DNA from: Clostridia bacterium
GTDB lineage: Bacteria; Bacillota; Clostridia; Saccharofermentanales; Saccharofermentanaceae
Length of the DNA: 64,000 nucleotides
Direction of reading: 5' to 3'
Assembly (NCBI GenBank): GCA_024403775.1
Contig: JAKSRE010000001.1
Span: 1-64,000 of the forward strand
The translations under genes and the position numbers were made by a program. Shown one piece after another: positions 26,718 through 35,956 of the stretch. Below the pieces are notes generated by a model that made no database searches, was not told where the DNA came from, and was given only the letters and a program-made list of their open reading frames with translations. The stretch's first letter is position 1. Every line of letters begins with the position of its first letter.

Positions 26718-27800
26718 TTACTTCTTAATTGCTGCAACTACTTCATCGAGAGCGCTAAGCATTTCCTTAACCTCTTCAATTGTAGTATCACCCATATGTG
26801 CAAGTCTGAAAGTCTTATCCTTCAAATCGCCATAACCATTACTAATAAGGTAACCCTTCTCACCCATAGCCTTATTAAGCTCTGAATAAGGAACACCAAG
26901 TGTATTAGTAATACATGTTACTGTTACTGACAAATGATCAGGATCTGAATAAAGCTCACAATTCTTACGAGCCCAGTCACGAACCAACTCAGCCATCTCA
27001 ACATGTCTGTTATATCTGTTCATAACACCCTCTTCGAGGATCTTATCAAGCTGATAATCCAAAGCATACATATGTGAAAGAGATGGAGTTGAAGGATACT
27101 GATAAGGCTTCTCCTTAACAAACTTAACGAGCTCTACATAGTCAAAATATAAACCTCTGTTCTCGATAGTCTTTGCCTTCTCAATTGCTCTGTCACTAAC
27201 AGCTGCAATAGCCATTCCTGGAGGGAGACCAAGACACTTCTGTGTTGATGTAATACAAACATCAAGTCCCCACTCATCAACTGGAATATAATCACCAGCC
27301 ATTGAAGATACTGTATCAACACAAACGATAACATCTGGATACTTAGCCTTAACGACCTTCATAATCTCACCTACTGGATTATGAATACCAGAACTTGTCT
27401 CATTATGTGTAAGTGTAATTAAATCATATTTACCTGTAGCCAAAGCTTCATCAACCATCTCAGGAGTTGTAATCTTGCCCATCTCTGACTCAAAAATGTC
27501 AGCTGGAACTCCGTTGGCTGTACACATCTTGTACCATCTTTTACCAAAGGCACCGATTGAGAAAACAGCTGCACGATTCTTTGTAAAACATCTTACAGCA
27601 CCTTCCATAAGCCCGCTTCCGGAGGATGTGGAGAGAACGATGGTATTACTTGTACCCATAACTTTCTGAAGCTTTTCAGAAATATCCTGCTGCAATTTTG
27701 TTGCATCTTTTGTTCTGTGTCCGATCATTGGTTCTGCCATCTTAGCAAGAACATCATCCTTAACTTCCGTTGGACCTGGAATAAACAATTTCTTATGCAT
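26718..27800 (-). CDS. serC: Class-V aminotransferase, probable phosphoserine transaminase
   Basis: About 360 residues from ATG 27800 (MHKKLFIPGPTEV), with GAGGT upstream; the in-frame codons before it are leader sequence. It belongs to the alanine-glyoxylate/serine-pyruvate aminotransferase family (PGPTEV start, PLP Lys in TSTQKCLGLPPG, SGSGLMEGA phosphate loop) rather than to classical E. coli-type SerC. The operon with serA makes phosphoserine aminotransferase the best role (inference), as in other bacteria that use this family. No serB is adjacent. It has a clear promoter at 27851-27878. Confidence 0.88.
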   Translation of the reverse strand: MHKKLFIPGPTEVKDDVLAKMAEPMIGHRTKDATKLQQDISEKLQKVMGTSNTIVLSTSSGSGLMEGAVRCFTKNRAAVFSIGAFGKRWYKMCTANGVPADIFESEMGKITTPEMVDEALATGKYDLITLTHNETSSGIHNPVGEIMKVVKAKYPDVIVCVDTVSSMAGDYIPVDEWGLDVCITSTQKCLGLPPGMAIAAVSDRAIEKAKTIENRGLYFDYVELVKFVKEKPYQYPSTPSLSHMYALDYQLDKILEEGVMNRYNRHVEMAELVRDWARKNCELYSDPDHLSVTVTCITNTLGVPYSELNKAMGEKGYLISNGYGDLKDKTFRLAHMGDTTIEEVKEMLSALDEVVAAIKK

Positions 27801-27850
27801 AATCAACCTCGATAAAATACTATTATCAGCCATAATAAATGACCTTAATC

Positions 27851-27878
27851 ATTTTACACTCATTGTTAATTATTGCAA
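27851..27878 (-). promoter_or_regulatory. serC-serA promoter
   Basis: On the minus strand TTGCAA (27873-27878), 16 nt, TAAAAT (27851-27856), about 50 nt before the ATG. No T-box or long attenuator leader is seen. Upstream, CAGATTA / TAATCTG (27960-27985) is a 7-bp inverted repeat of unknown role. Confidence 0.6.
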
Positions 27879-27995
27879 ATAGTTAATATATCTATTTTTT
27901 GCCTAAAAACCTACTATTTATCGAAAGTAAAAATCTGTAAATGTTTTTGATTTTCATATCAGATTATAAGTTTGCTTCTAATCTGTTCAAATAAG

Positions 27996-28038
27996 TAAAA
28001 AACTGCCCCAGAACAGAATGAATTCTATTCTGGGACAG
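27996..28038 (-). terminator. Intrinsic terminator of the phosphatase-like/LysM-like gene
   Basis: On the minus strand CCCAGAATAGAAT pairs with ATTCTGTTCTGGG (one mismatch), followed by a TTTTTT run. It lies about 25 nt after the stop at 28062. Confidence 0.85.
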
Positions 28039-28061
28039 CCAACAAATAAACTTAAAAAAAC

Positions 28062-31000
28062 TTATGCCTCTGGTGCTGTACTATCTTCCAAATTAATCTC
28101 GCCAGTTACCTCGCCAACTGTTGTCTCAGTAGGAGTTGAACCATTAACGCTGAATGTCACTGGGATACTTCCATCAAGAACACCCATTGGTGGGAGGAGG
28201 AGAATATCACCTGAATGTGGAGTATAGCCAGTCTCAAGACCGTTATAAGCAACAATAGCAGCAATTCTAGGATCATTAGTCTCTTCGATAGTAATTCCAT
28301 AAACATTAAAGAGCAAATCTCTCCATGTTCTGTAACCAATGTAATCAGAGAATACAAATCTACCGATTGGAGCAGATGGATCGATTATTACTGGCTGAGT
28401 AGCAACAGTTGTTGGATCAGCAACAATCTCATATGTCTGCTCTGTTGTTTCTGTTGCTTCATTCTTCTTATCCTTCTTCGCATTACACTTACTTACGCCA
28501 AGTCCAATGATAAGGATAATACAGATAAGAATAAATGCACAGATAGCAATAAAAATCCATCCAGCCTTTGTAAGTCCAAAGTAAGTTGGCTCTTTACGCT
28601 TAATAGGAGCTCTTCCTGTTCCAGTACGCTGTGGGTTAGTTCTGCCCGAAGGCTGTCTATTACTCTGAGCAGGATTATTTGAAGTCTTATGCTGAACCGG
28701 ACGAGCTACCTGCTCAGGACCATCATTCATACCGTCAAAATCAGCATCAAAGCCACCCATACCAAGAATTCTTGCAATCTCATCATCATTCATAGAACCT
28801 GACATTGGGCTACTAACATTGTCGTACATATTAGGAGCACTCTGCTCACCCATTCCGTCATTGAAGAAATTGTCATCACTCATATTCGCAAAGTTAGCAG
28901 AATCACCAGCTGGGTACTCAGAACCATTATCATATCCAGGATAGTACTGACCCTGATTATCACCATATTGCTGTGACATACCATCAATAGGCTGATCAAG
29001 ATTGAAAGGCTGTTCATTATCAAAATCCATTGTCTCACCTCCAAATCCAGCATTCTGATTTGCAAAGTCATAGAACTGTTCATTCTGTGGAACATATCCA
29101 GGGTTGGTATTTCCAAAGAATGAATCACTATAATCAGCATTATCAATTGGCTCAGATCCATATGGCTGAGCATAGTTAGGAGTCTCCTCATTTGGAACAT
29201 AACTGCCAACAGCATAATTCTGGTTGTCTACACTTCCAACAGGAGTCTCTGTGTTTGGAACATATGCAGGAGAATTATATGTATCTCCATCAAAGTTAGG
29301 CATAGGTGGAATATCATCCTGTACAGTAGCAGGCTTTGTATTCTCTACAACAGCTTCTACTGGACTTTCAAATGGAAGAAGCACATTTGCTTCAACAATA
29401 TTATTCTGCTTCTCCATCTTTGTCTCAGGGAAATCGATATTCTGCTCTGGCTCTTCCTCATAAACAGTATCATCACCAAATGTAAATTCTGGAGCATCAA
29501 TAATCTCCTTTGCTTCACTGGCAACTTCGAAGAATCCATGAGTATCTTCCTTAACTTCAACGTCCTTATTTTCCTTGATGTCTTCCTCAACTACAGTTGT
29601 CTCAATAACATCATCTGAAGTCTTCTCTTCCTTTGACTCAGAAACTATTTCAGCAGCAGCCTTCTCAACTGGTTCTGCCTTAATTTCCTCTTTGGTCTCT
29701 TCAACCTTCTTAACTTCCTGAACTTTGTTCTCTGGTGAAGCTGAAGTATTCTTCAAAATATCAACTGAATCATCACCGAATACAAAAGGTACCTCTTCAA
29801 CAGTCTTAACACCTGAAGAAACACTATAAGGATTAAATTCAGCATTTGGAGTAACACTTGAAGCAGCAGCTGCTGCTCCAACTACGCTACCAGGAGTAAA
29901 CAAAATATTATTTCCCTGCTCTACAGCACTTCCACCAATAACAGCAGCAGTCTCAACTACAGGGATATCCGCCTTTGGACTCTCAACATCAGGAGTTTTT
30001 ACAGCAAATGGATTAACTGTAGTCTTACCAAAAATAGCATCAAAAGGATTTACTTCCTTGGCTTCTTCTACCTTTACTTCCTCTTTCTTCTCTTCTTCCT
30101 TATTATCAACTATTTCAACTACTGGAGAAGTTACATTCTGCTCACGAAGTGAAGCTGCAAGAATACCAGAAGCATCAAGAGATATAGCTGGTGTATCATT
30201 ATTCTTATTCTCAGCAAGGAACTTATCAAGTGAATCGATTGCCTTTGTCTCTGAATCATCTTCCTCAGGAGTAAAATCAGATGTTGATACAATCTTCATT
30301 TCCTTAACATCAGAATCATCAGCTGCAATATCAAAAGGATTAATTCCAGCAGATGTATCAATTGTTGCCCCAGTCATTGGAATAACTGGTTCCTCTACTA
30401 CTGGTGTCTCCTCTGTAGTAGGTTTTGCATCACTAAACAATCTCTTCATCATTTCTTCTGCAGAGATCTCAACTACTGGCTCCTTAGCTTCCTCAGTACC
30501 AAAGAACTTCAAATCTGAATCTTCAGCTGGTTCTTCTGCACCGCCAACTTTATCGTCACCAAACAAAATCTTTGTATTATCAACTACTGGTGGAGCTGTC
30601 TTAACAGGCTCTGGCTTGGAAGGAGCTTCATCCTTAACTTCGCTAGAAGTAGTATTAGCTTCCTCAGTAGCTGAATAACCTGCAGCAAAACCTGCATTAG
30701 CAGAAGCCTTTGCTGCCTGGCCAAGTGTACCTGTCTCAAAATCAGACTTAACATATAAGCCTTCTGTATCTTCCTCATCCTTCTTATGTCTCTTAAAGAA
30801 AGACTTCTTCTCATCAGCCTTAACATCAAGTACAAATGAGATTGTAATCTGCATTGGAACGTTTGGTCTTCTTGCTGCAGCCTGAGTAATGATTGTACCA
30901 GCAGCATCACACTGATCATTTGCATCATCAAGAATTCTCAAAAGTTCTCTCTGACCAAGAGCACTGTACAACTCTTTGTTACAAAGAATAATGCAGTCAT

Positions 31001-31577
31001 CGACATTAAGTCTGAAGAAATTAGACCACAAAACATGTGCTGACTTGGAACAGTAATAGTTATTAAAATCACCTACATTGTTGCCATGAGCATCAATTGG
31101 CTCCATAGGAATACCGGCATCAGTAAGTGGATAAAGAGCATCATCTCTGTAAAGGAAAGCAAGTCCGCCACCAACAGTAAGAGCAAAACCTTCTCCATCC
31201 TTTACCATAAGTCCTGAGAAATAAGAATTTCTAATCTCATTCTCCTGAAGCATCATTTTACCAGTGATATCAACAGCGAGCTCACGGAAAGAACGCGTCA
31301 TATCATCGATTTTCTTGCTTGAATATTTAACATCAGTACAGAATTTGCTGAGCTTTGGCTCATATGAAGGATATGCACCTGCCTTAAGTTCTGTGCTCTC
31401 ATCGCTTGTAAATAATGATAGGAAAAAGCCTCTATCTTCTCTGTCAAAAGAGATATCAGCAGTTCTCTCTTCGCGAATACTACGAAGTCTGCCATCAAGA
31501 TAGAAAGCATCTGTTAATTTCTGTGATGGATAGTATTTTGCCGTGAAAGTACTAGCCAAAGTAACGCGTTTAGCCAT
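28062..31577 (-). CDS. Membrane protein with PP2C-like cytoplasmic domain and extracellular LysM-like domain
   Basis: 1171 residues. Residues 1-260 resemble a PPM/PP2C phosphatase fold: GFALTVGGGLAFLYRDDALYPLTDAG, DCIILCNKELYSAL and a C-terminal NVPMQITISFVLDV strand. The metal-binding Asp motifs (RxxNED, DGxGG, GxxDN) are not recognisable, so it is probably a pseudophosphatase. Residues 260-1000 are low complexity: Glu/Val/Pro/Lys first, then Asn/Gly/Tyr/Gln. A single membrane helix (about 1005-1030, WIFIAICAFILICIILIIG) follows Arg/Lys-rich sequence. Residues 1085-1140 look LysM-like (TWRDLLFNVYGITIEE to HSGDILLLPP). The topology suggests transmembrane cell-wall sensing linked to Ser/Thr phosphorylation (inference). 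Confidence 0.75.
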   Translation of the reverse strand: MAKRVTLASTFTAKYYPSQKLTDAFYLDGRLRSIREERTADISFDREDRGFFLSLFTSDESTELKAGAYPSYEPKLSKFCTDVKYSSKKIDDMTRSFRELAVDITGKMMLQENEIRNSYFSGLMVKDGEGFALTVGGGLAFLYRDDALYPLTDAGIPMEPIDAHGNNVGDFNNYYCSKSAHVLWSNFFRLNVDDCIILCNKELYSALGQRELLRILDDANDQCDAAGTIITQAAARRPNVPMQITISFVLDVKADEKKSFFKRHKKDEEDTEGLYVKSDFETGTLGQAAKASANAGFAAGYSATEEANTTSSEVKDEAPSKPEPVKTAPPVVDNTKILFGDDKVGGAEEPAEDSDLKFFGTEEAKEPVVEISAEEMMKRLFSDAKPTTEETPVVEEPVIPMTGATIDTSAGINPFDIAADDSDVKEMKIVSTSDFTPEEDDSETKAIDSLDKFLAENKNNDTPAISLDASGILAASLREQNVTSPVVEIVDNKEEEKKEEVKVEEAKEVNPFDAIFGKTTVNPFAVKTPDVESPKADIPVVETAAVIGGSAVEQGNNILFTPGSVVGAAAAASSVTPNAEFNPYSVSSGVKTVEEVPFVFGDDSVDILKNTSASPENKVQEVKKVEETKEEIKAEPVEKAAAEIVSESKEEKTSDDVIETTVVEEDIKENKDVEVKEDTHGFFEVASEAKEIIDAPEFTFGDDTVYEEEPEQNIDFPETKMEKQNNIVEANVLLPFESPVEAVVENTKPATVQDDIPPMPNFDGDTYNSPAYVPNTETPVGSVDNQNYAVGSYVPNEETPNYAQPYGSEPIDNADYSDSFFGNTNPGYVPQNEQFYDFANQNAGFGGETMDFDNEQPFNLDQPIDGMSQQYGDNQGQYYPGYDNGSEYPAGDSANFANMSDDNFFNDGMGEQSAPNMYDNVSSPMSGSMNDDEIARILGMGGFDADFDGMNDGPEQVARPVQHKTSNNPAQSNRQPSGRTNPQRTGTGRAPIKRKEPTYFGLTKAGWIFIAICAFILICIILIIGLGVSKCNAKKDKKNEATETTEQTYEIVADPTTVATQPVIIDPSAPIGRFVFSDYIGYRTWRDLLFNVYGITIEETNDPRIAAIVAYNGLETGYTPHSGDILLLPPMGVLDGSIPVTFSVNGSTPTETTVGEVTGEINLEDSTAPEA

Positions 31578-31764
31578 ATTGAGCTCCTATTTAAATGATT
31601 AATCACAATAATTATAACACAATGTTTTTTCTATCAAGCCTTTTTTATCAAATTTTAAGAAATGAAAACTAGTCGTAATATTACGGTATTATTCATAGTA
31701 CCTTTAAATTCCCATACCATATTTTATACTCTTCTCGAAAGGAATATTTTAAGGAGTAAACACT
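31578..31764. promoter_or_regulatory. Divergent promoter region with a perfect 12-bp palindrome
   Basis: 187 nt between divergent genes. CGTAATATTACG (31674-31685) is a perfect 12-bp palindrome midway. A possible rmuC promoter is TTTAAA (31703-31708), 16 nt, TATACT (31725-31730). I could not assign the minus-strand promoter with confidence. Confidence 0.35.
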
Positions 31765-33015
31765 ATGACAATCTATGAATTAATCTTTCTCGCAGTCCTA
31801 ATAATCGGCTTTGGAATTATAACAATATTCTGTGTAAATAATCTCTCAGGAAAACTCAATAATGAGGACAAAGAGAGATTCAATGAACTGCAGCGTGACA
31901 TTAAGGATGATATAAATGATCTTACTCAATCATCCAACACTTTAATGACATCTCAAATGGATTCATTTAACAGACTTCTTGATGTTCGCAATCGTGCAAT
32001 GTCTGACAGCTTAAACGACATGGAAAAAGGTACACTGGAATCCTTGGAGAGAATTTACAGGACTATGGACAACAGACTTAATTCCCTAAACTCATCTCTT
32101 AGTGAACAGTTCAGTACTATGCGTAAAGAGAATAATGAGCAGATTGATAAAATTCGTGCTTCAGTAGAAGAGAAACTCGATAAGAACCTAACTGCTCAGG
32201 TTGAAAAGAGTTTTAACAGTGTTATAGCGCATATGACTGAACTGCAAAAGAGTATGATTGAGCTCCAGGGACTGTCAAGCAAAGTCTCTGGTCTTGATAA
32301 ATCGCTTAATGGAATTAAGACGCGTGGAATTATGGGGGAGATCCAGTTAAAGAATATCATAGCTGATATCATGGCTCCTAATCAGTATGGAATAGAAATA
32401 CCAACCATCCCTGGTTCAACTAATCATGTCGAAGTAGCAGTTAGAATTCCTCTTCGTGACAGTGACAGTTTTATTTATCTTCCTATTGATTCAAAATGTC
32501 ATCTTGATCGCTATGAACAGCTTCTTGAGGCATATGATTCTTCTGACAAGGCTTTGATTGATGAAGCATCAAAATCATTTTCTCGTGCAATCATTGATGA
32601 CTGTAAAAACATTCATGATAAATATATAAAAGAGCCTTATACTACACCATATGCGATTTTGTTTGTACCTTTTGAAGGAATGTATTCAGAGATTATAAAG
32701 CTTAACCTTCTTGAGAAAATAAGCGATTATAATATTACAGTAGCTGGTCCTTATACCCTTACAGCTATTCTTGGAACTATTATCAATTACTGGCAGGCTT
32801 TGATTATTGAGAAAAAGTCTGACGACATTAGAATCACTTTGGAAAAAGTTAAATTTGAATTTACCAAATTTAATAATGCATTCGAAGATGTCCAAAAAAG
32901 TCTCAATAACGCTTCTAATAAACTAGATGCCCTGCAAACAACAAGACTCAACGCAATGCGTCGAGCCTTAAGTAGTGTTAATGATTATTCCGAACCAAGC
33001 GCCATCACTGATTAA
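31765..33015 (+). CDS. rmuC: DNA recombination protein RmuC homologue
   Basis: 416 residues. An N-terminal membrane helix (about 4-25) is followed by a long coiled coil (30-190), then the RmuC nuclease-like core (200-370). Conserved stretches include GIMGEIQLKNII, LPIDSKCHLDRYEQLLEA and YAILFVPFEGMYSEI. RmuC limits DNA inversions between short repeats in E. coli; the family has a restriction-endonuclease-like fold. Ribosome site AAGGAG upstream. It converges with the small zinc-ribbon gene, 12 nt apart with no terminator. Confidence 0.92.
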   Translation: MTIYELIFLAVLIIGFGIITIFCVNNLSGKLNNEDKERFNELQRDIKDDINDLTQSSNTLMTSQMDSFNRLLDVRNRAMSDSLNDMEKGTLESLERIYRTMDNRLNSLNSSLSEQFSTMRKENNEQIDKIRASVEEKLDKNLTAQVEKSFNSVIAHMTELQKSMIELQGLSSKVSGLDKSLNGIKTRGIMGEIQLKNIIADIMAPNQYGIEIPTIPGSTNHVEVAVRIPLRDSDSFIYLPIDSKCHLDRYEQLLEAYDSSDKALIDEASKSFSRAIIDDCKNIHDKYIKEPYTTPYAILFVPFEGMYSEIIKLNLLEKISDYNITVAGPYTLTAILGTIINYWQALIIEKKSDDIRITLEKVKFEFTKFNNAFEDVQKSLNNASNKLDALQTTRLNAMRRALSSVNDYSEPSAITD

Positions 33016-33027
33016 TTTAGTTTTTCA

Positions 33028-33273
33028 TTATCTTGTAATCAGCCAGGTGAGAAGCGCCAGAATCCAAAAACTCATAGCAAGCATCATAAGAATCATCCAG
33101 ATAACTTTGAAGACTTTTCCAAACTTCTTACCTACTTCTTTAAGGTCCTCTTTTTGACGTTCTTTCTTGGTCATTCTGGCACGATTATTTAAATCAGCAC
33201 GATACATGAAGAGACCACAGTTGGAGCAAATCGTTCGCTTGTCATTTTCTGTTCCACATTTTGGGCATCTCAT
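33028..33273 (-). CDS. Small zinc-ribbon membrane protein
   Basis: 81 residues. The N-terminal zinc ribbon has CPKCG and CSNCG pairs (residues 3-19). A basic, charged linker follows, then one C-terminal membrane helix (about 58-78, Trp/Leu/Met-rich). This layout is common in Firmicute proteins of unknown function. It is the last gene after hemZ (22 nt) and may be part of that operon. Confidence 0.75.
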   Translation of the reverse strand: MRCPKCGTENDKRTICSNCGLFMYRADLNNRARMTKKERQKEDLKEVGKKFGKVFKVIWMILMMLAMSFWILALLTWLITR

Positions 33274-33294
33274 GTTCTCACCTCCATAAATATA

Positions 33295-34737
33295 TTATAA
33301 CTCAAAGAAATCAATTTTACCCTTGGCGATCTCTTCTACATTTTGCATATACAAAATCACATCCTTAACACAGGAATGACGTTCTAATCTGAACTTTCCA
33401 GGAGCTGTCTCCTCAAAAATTCTCTTGCTCATTCCTCCTGCACCAAATGAAAGAACATCTCTTCCATCAGTCATCATGGCAACATTATATTTGCATTCCT
33501 GACCTTTAAGTGCGAAACCAACATTTTCGAGCCCATGCCCAGTATCCTTCTGCCTATACATATAATAAGGAATATAGTCCTTCTCCATAAGTAATTCATA
33601 GGCCTTGGATACTGCGTGATCCAGCGCATCATCTTCACGAAGTCTGCCTATAATATCCTCACGATTCATGGCAGCTCTTCTCTTCTTATAAAGAGTATGA
33701 ATGGTTATATTTGAAGGCTGAAGCTCGAGAAGTTTATTTACGGATTTAATCAGTTCTTCTGGCTCTTCATACTTAAGCCCGGCAATCAAATCCATATTTA
33801 TGATAGATATGCCACGCTTTTTAGCCATCTCATATGTTCTATAAATGTCTTCGGCCGAATGCTTGCGGTTTAGTTTCATTAAGGTATCACTATTCATGGT
33901 CTGTGGATTAATACAGATTCTCTGAATACCGAGTTCCTTAATCGCATCAAGCTTATATTCAGTTATTGTATCAGGTCGTCCTGCTTCTATAGTAACTTCA
34001 GTATTACAGTCAATAGGGAGCCTGTCATAAGCCGTTTTAAGTAAATGCTCGAAAAGCTTATCCTCAAATACAGTCGGTGTTCCACCACCAATATAAAGTG
34101 AACTTAATCTGCGATTTAATCTACCACCAATTATTGATATCTCATTGGTTAATGCCTTCTCATAATCAACTAATCGTCCAATATGATGACCGATATCCTG
34201 AGATATAAAAGAACAATATTCACATCGACTTGGACAAAATGGAACTCCAATATATATGTTTATATCTTCTTGTGAAATCTCTTTAAGAATTCTGTCCTCA
34301 TTCTCCTTAACTTTAAATGCAAGTTCAGCCTTATCTGGACGAACAAGATAAAGATTAGCCATCTCGTCTTTATCTTTTGTCTCACCAGCAATTATTGTCG
34401 GACGTATACCTGTAAGACACCCCCATGGAAAAGACTTCTTGGTAATATGTGACAAAACCATATAAAGCTGCCTTTTGAGTTCTCTTTTATAATCAAGTTT
34501 CTCCAGGGAACTGATATCACTGTAATTAAAATCTAAAGCAGGATTATCAAGAAAACTAACCTTGGTATAAACCGCTTCCTCCTGATCAACTTCGGTAGTG
34601 ATTACTATGTCAGTATCACACTCTTCACATATTATCTCCTGCTGTTCATGGTGCTCACTTATTCCATTCCAAAAGAGTCTAAGTATATCAGACAAACCAT
34701 AAAAGTATTCATGATTAACAAGTTTAACCTTCAGCAT
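33295..34737 (-). CDS. hemZ: HemZ-like radical SAM coproporphyrinogen dehydrogenase
   Basis: 480 residues. The radical SAM cluster motif is CPSRCEYCSF (about residue 175), CxxxCxxC type, followed by GGGTPTVFE. An N-terminal domain of about 160 residues precedes the radical SAM barrel, which distinguishes HemZ from HemN/HemW. Oxygen-independent coproporphyrinogen III oxidation is the named activity, but in organisms lacking heme synthesis the true role is uncertain, and no other heme genes are here. Its start overlaps the DUF3810 gene by 14 nt. Confidence 0.88.
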   Translation of the reverse strand: MLKVKLVNHEYFYGLSDILRLFWNGISEHHEQQEIICEECDTDIVITTEVDQEEAVYTKVSFLDNPALDFNYSDISSLEKLDYKRELKRQLYMVLSHITKKSFPWGCLTGIRPTIIAGETKDKDEMANLYLVRPDKAELAFKVKENEDRILKEISQEDINIYIGVPFCPSRCEYCSFISQDIGHHIGRLVDYEKALTNEISIIGGRLNRRLSSLYIGGGTPTVFEDKLFEHLLKTAYDRLPIDCNTEVTIEAGRPDTITEYKLDAIKELGIQRICINPQTMNSDTLMKLNRKHSAEDIYRTYEMAKKRGISIINMDLIAGLKYEEPEELIKSVNKLLELQPSNITIHTLYKKRRAAMNREDIIGRLREDDALDHAVSKAYELLMEKDYIPYYMYRQKDTGHGLENVGFALKGQECKYNVAMMTDGRDVLSFGAGGMSKRIFEETAPGKFRLERHSCVKDVILYMQNVEEIAKGKIDFFEL

Positions 34738-35956
34738 TAAGTTTATCCCTCACGTATAAACAATAGAAATCTACATAAATATTAGGAGACACATTATAAG
34801 TTGCAACTCCACCCTCTTGCCCGTTGGCCTCAAGATATGCATTGTTAGCAGTATCAGAAAATGACTGAATGAACTGGTAGATTGGATTACTTGTTACCTC
34901 TTCGTCAATTCCATTCCAATATGCAACACCTGCCTCGATATCTCTTATAACAGCCTGATACTCTGGGGTTATAACTGTAGGAATATTTAAATCAAGGCTC
35001 TCTGCATAACGCAGAGTCTCATAATAGAGATTGTTAAAAATAGCTAAGTAACCACAATATCTGAAATCTGCTCTTGTTGAATGAATCAAAGCAAGAGCTG
35101 ACAATGCATTAGCATCATTTTCTCTTGCATAACCACGAGCATGTGATAACTCATGAACTAAAGTCTGTGGAAACTCTGTTACACTCATATAATCTGTATT
35201 GAGAATTGTCTCCCCAATAAACACATCATAAAGTCCAACTATATTTGTATAACTCCAATAATGACTTAACATTACTGGCTTACAATTAACATGATTAGGA
35301 CTTAATCCAAGATTGTAAGTATAATCAAAATTATCCAATAGTGCATTTGCATCTATTACCATACTATTGAAATCTGTTAATAAATGAGCTACTCCATTAT
35401 AATCTTCACCAAGCTGCATTCTTGCGGATATCATGCCATTATAGGCCCAGATCAGAGTCTCGAGATAGTCATTATACTCTTTATATTCGCCCTTTATATT
35501 CAGATTATATGCAACTGTATGGCGTTTATAATTCAAGCCATGCATAAGCATAAAATCTAATGACATTATATTTACTATTATAAGAATGCTGCAGATAGCC
35601 TTGCGCCAAATATATCTTCTGTGCCCAATCTTACGTTCAGCTTTGCATAATCTCACAATAAAGCGAATCAATAAAACCAGAATAGTAACGCTTCCAACCA
35701 AGACTATCGCTTCAGTTATCGAAAATATAAAAATCGAAGATATTCCATTACCCAGAAGTGCAATATACGGAAATACTTTACTAGAATAGAAATCATACTG
35801 CTCTACTGACAAAATATTTAATTTAGGAAACAACAAAATAAATACAGCCGTTATAAATAGAAAAATATTTATAAAAATGTATTTTCTTCCTTTTTTGAGA
35901 AGTTTCTTGCGATAATCCCAAAGCTCGTCTTTTATAATCTCTTTCCTTTTTCTCAT
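34724..35956 (-). CDS. DUF3810-family membrane protein with metalloprotease-like motif
   Basis: 410 residues. Three membrane segments lie in the N-terminal third (about residues 27-45, 65-98, 117-137). The extracytoplasmic remainder has LVHELSHARGYARENDANAL near residue 260, an HExxH zinc motif with a downstream acidic Glu, matching DUF3810. It is probably a membrane-bound zinc peptidase (inference). It sits between the acyltransferase (1-nt overlap of stop and start) and hemZ (14-nt overlap). Confidence 0.85.
   Translation of the reverse strand: MRKRKEIIKDELWDYRKKLLKKGRKYIFINIFLFITAVFILLFPKLNILSVEQYDFYSSKVFPYIALLGNGISSIFIFSITEAIVLVGSVTILVLLIRFIVRLCKAERKIGHRRYIWRKAICSILIIVNIMSLDFMLMHGLNYKRHTVAYNLNIKGEYKEYNDYLETLIWAYNGMISARMQLGEDYNGVAHLLTDFNSMVIDANALLDNFDYTYNLGLSPNHVNCKPVMLSHYWSYTNIVGLYDVFIGETILNTDYMSVTEFPQTLVHELSHARGYARENDANALSALALIHSTRADFRYCGYLAIFNNLYYETLRYAESLDLNIPTVITPEYQAVIRDIEAGVAYWNGIDEEVTSNPIYQFIQSFSDTANNAYLEANGQEGGVATYNVSPNIYVDFYCLYVRDKLNAEG

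Noticed and set aside
27801..28000. A T-box or serine/glycine riboswitch ahead of serC
   Set aside because: The promoter lies only about 50 nt before the ATG, leaving no room for a T-box, and no specifier or antiterminator motif is seen.
28215..30678. Antisense open frames over the low-complexity linker of the phosphatase-like/LysM-like gene
   Set aside because: Ser-rich translations simply mirror the Glu/Val/Thr-rich real frame; no start signals or motifs.
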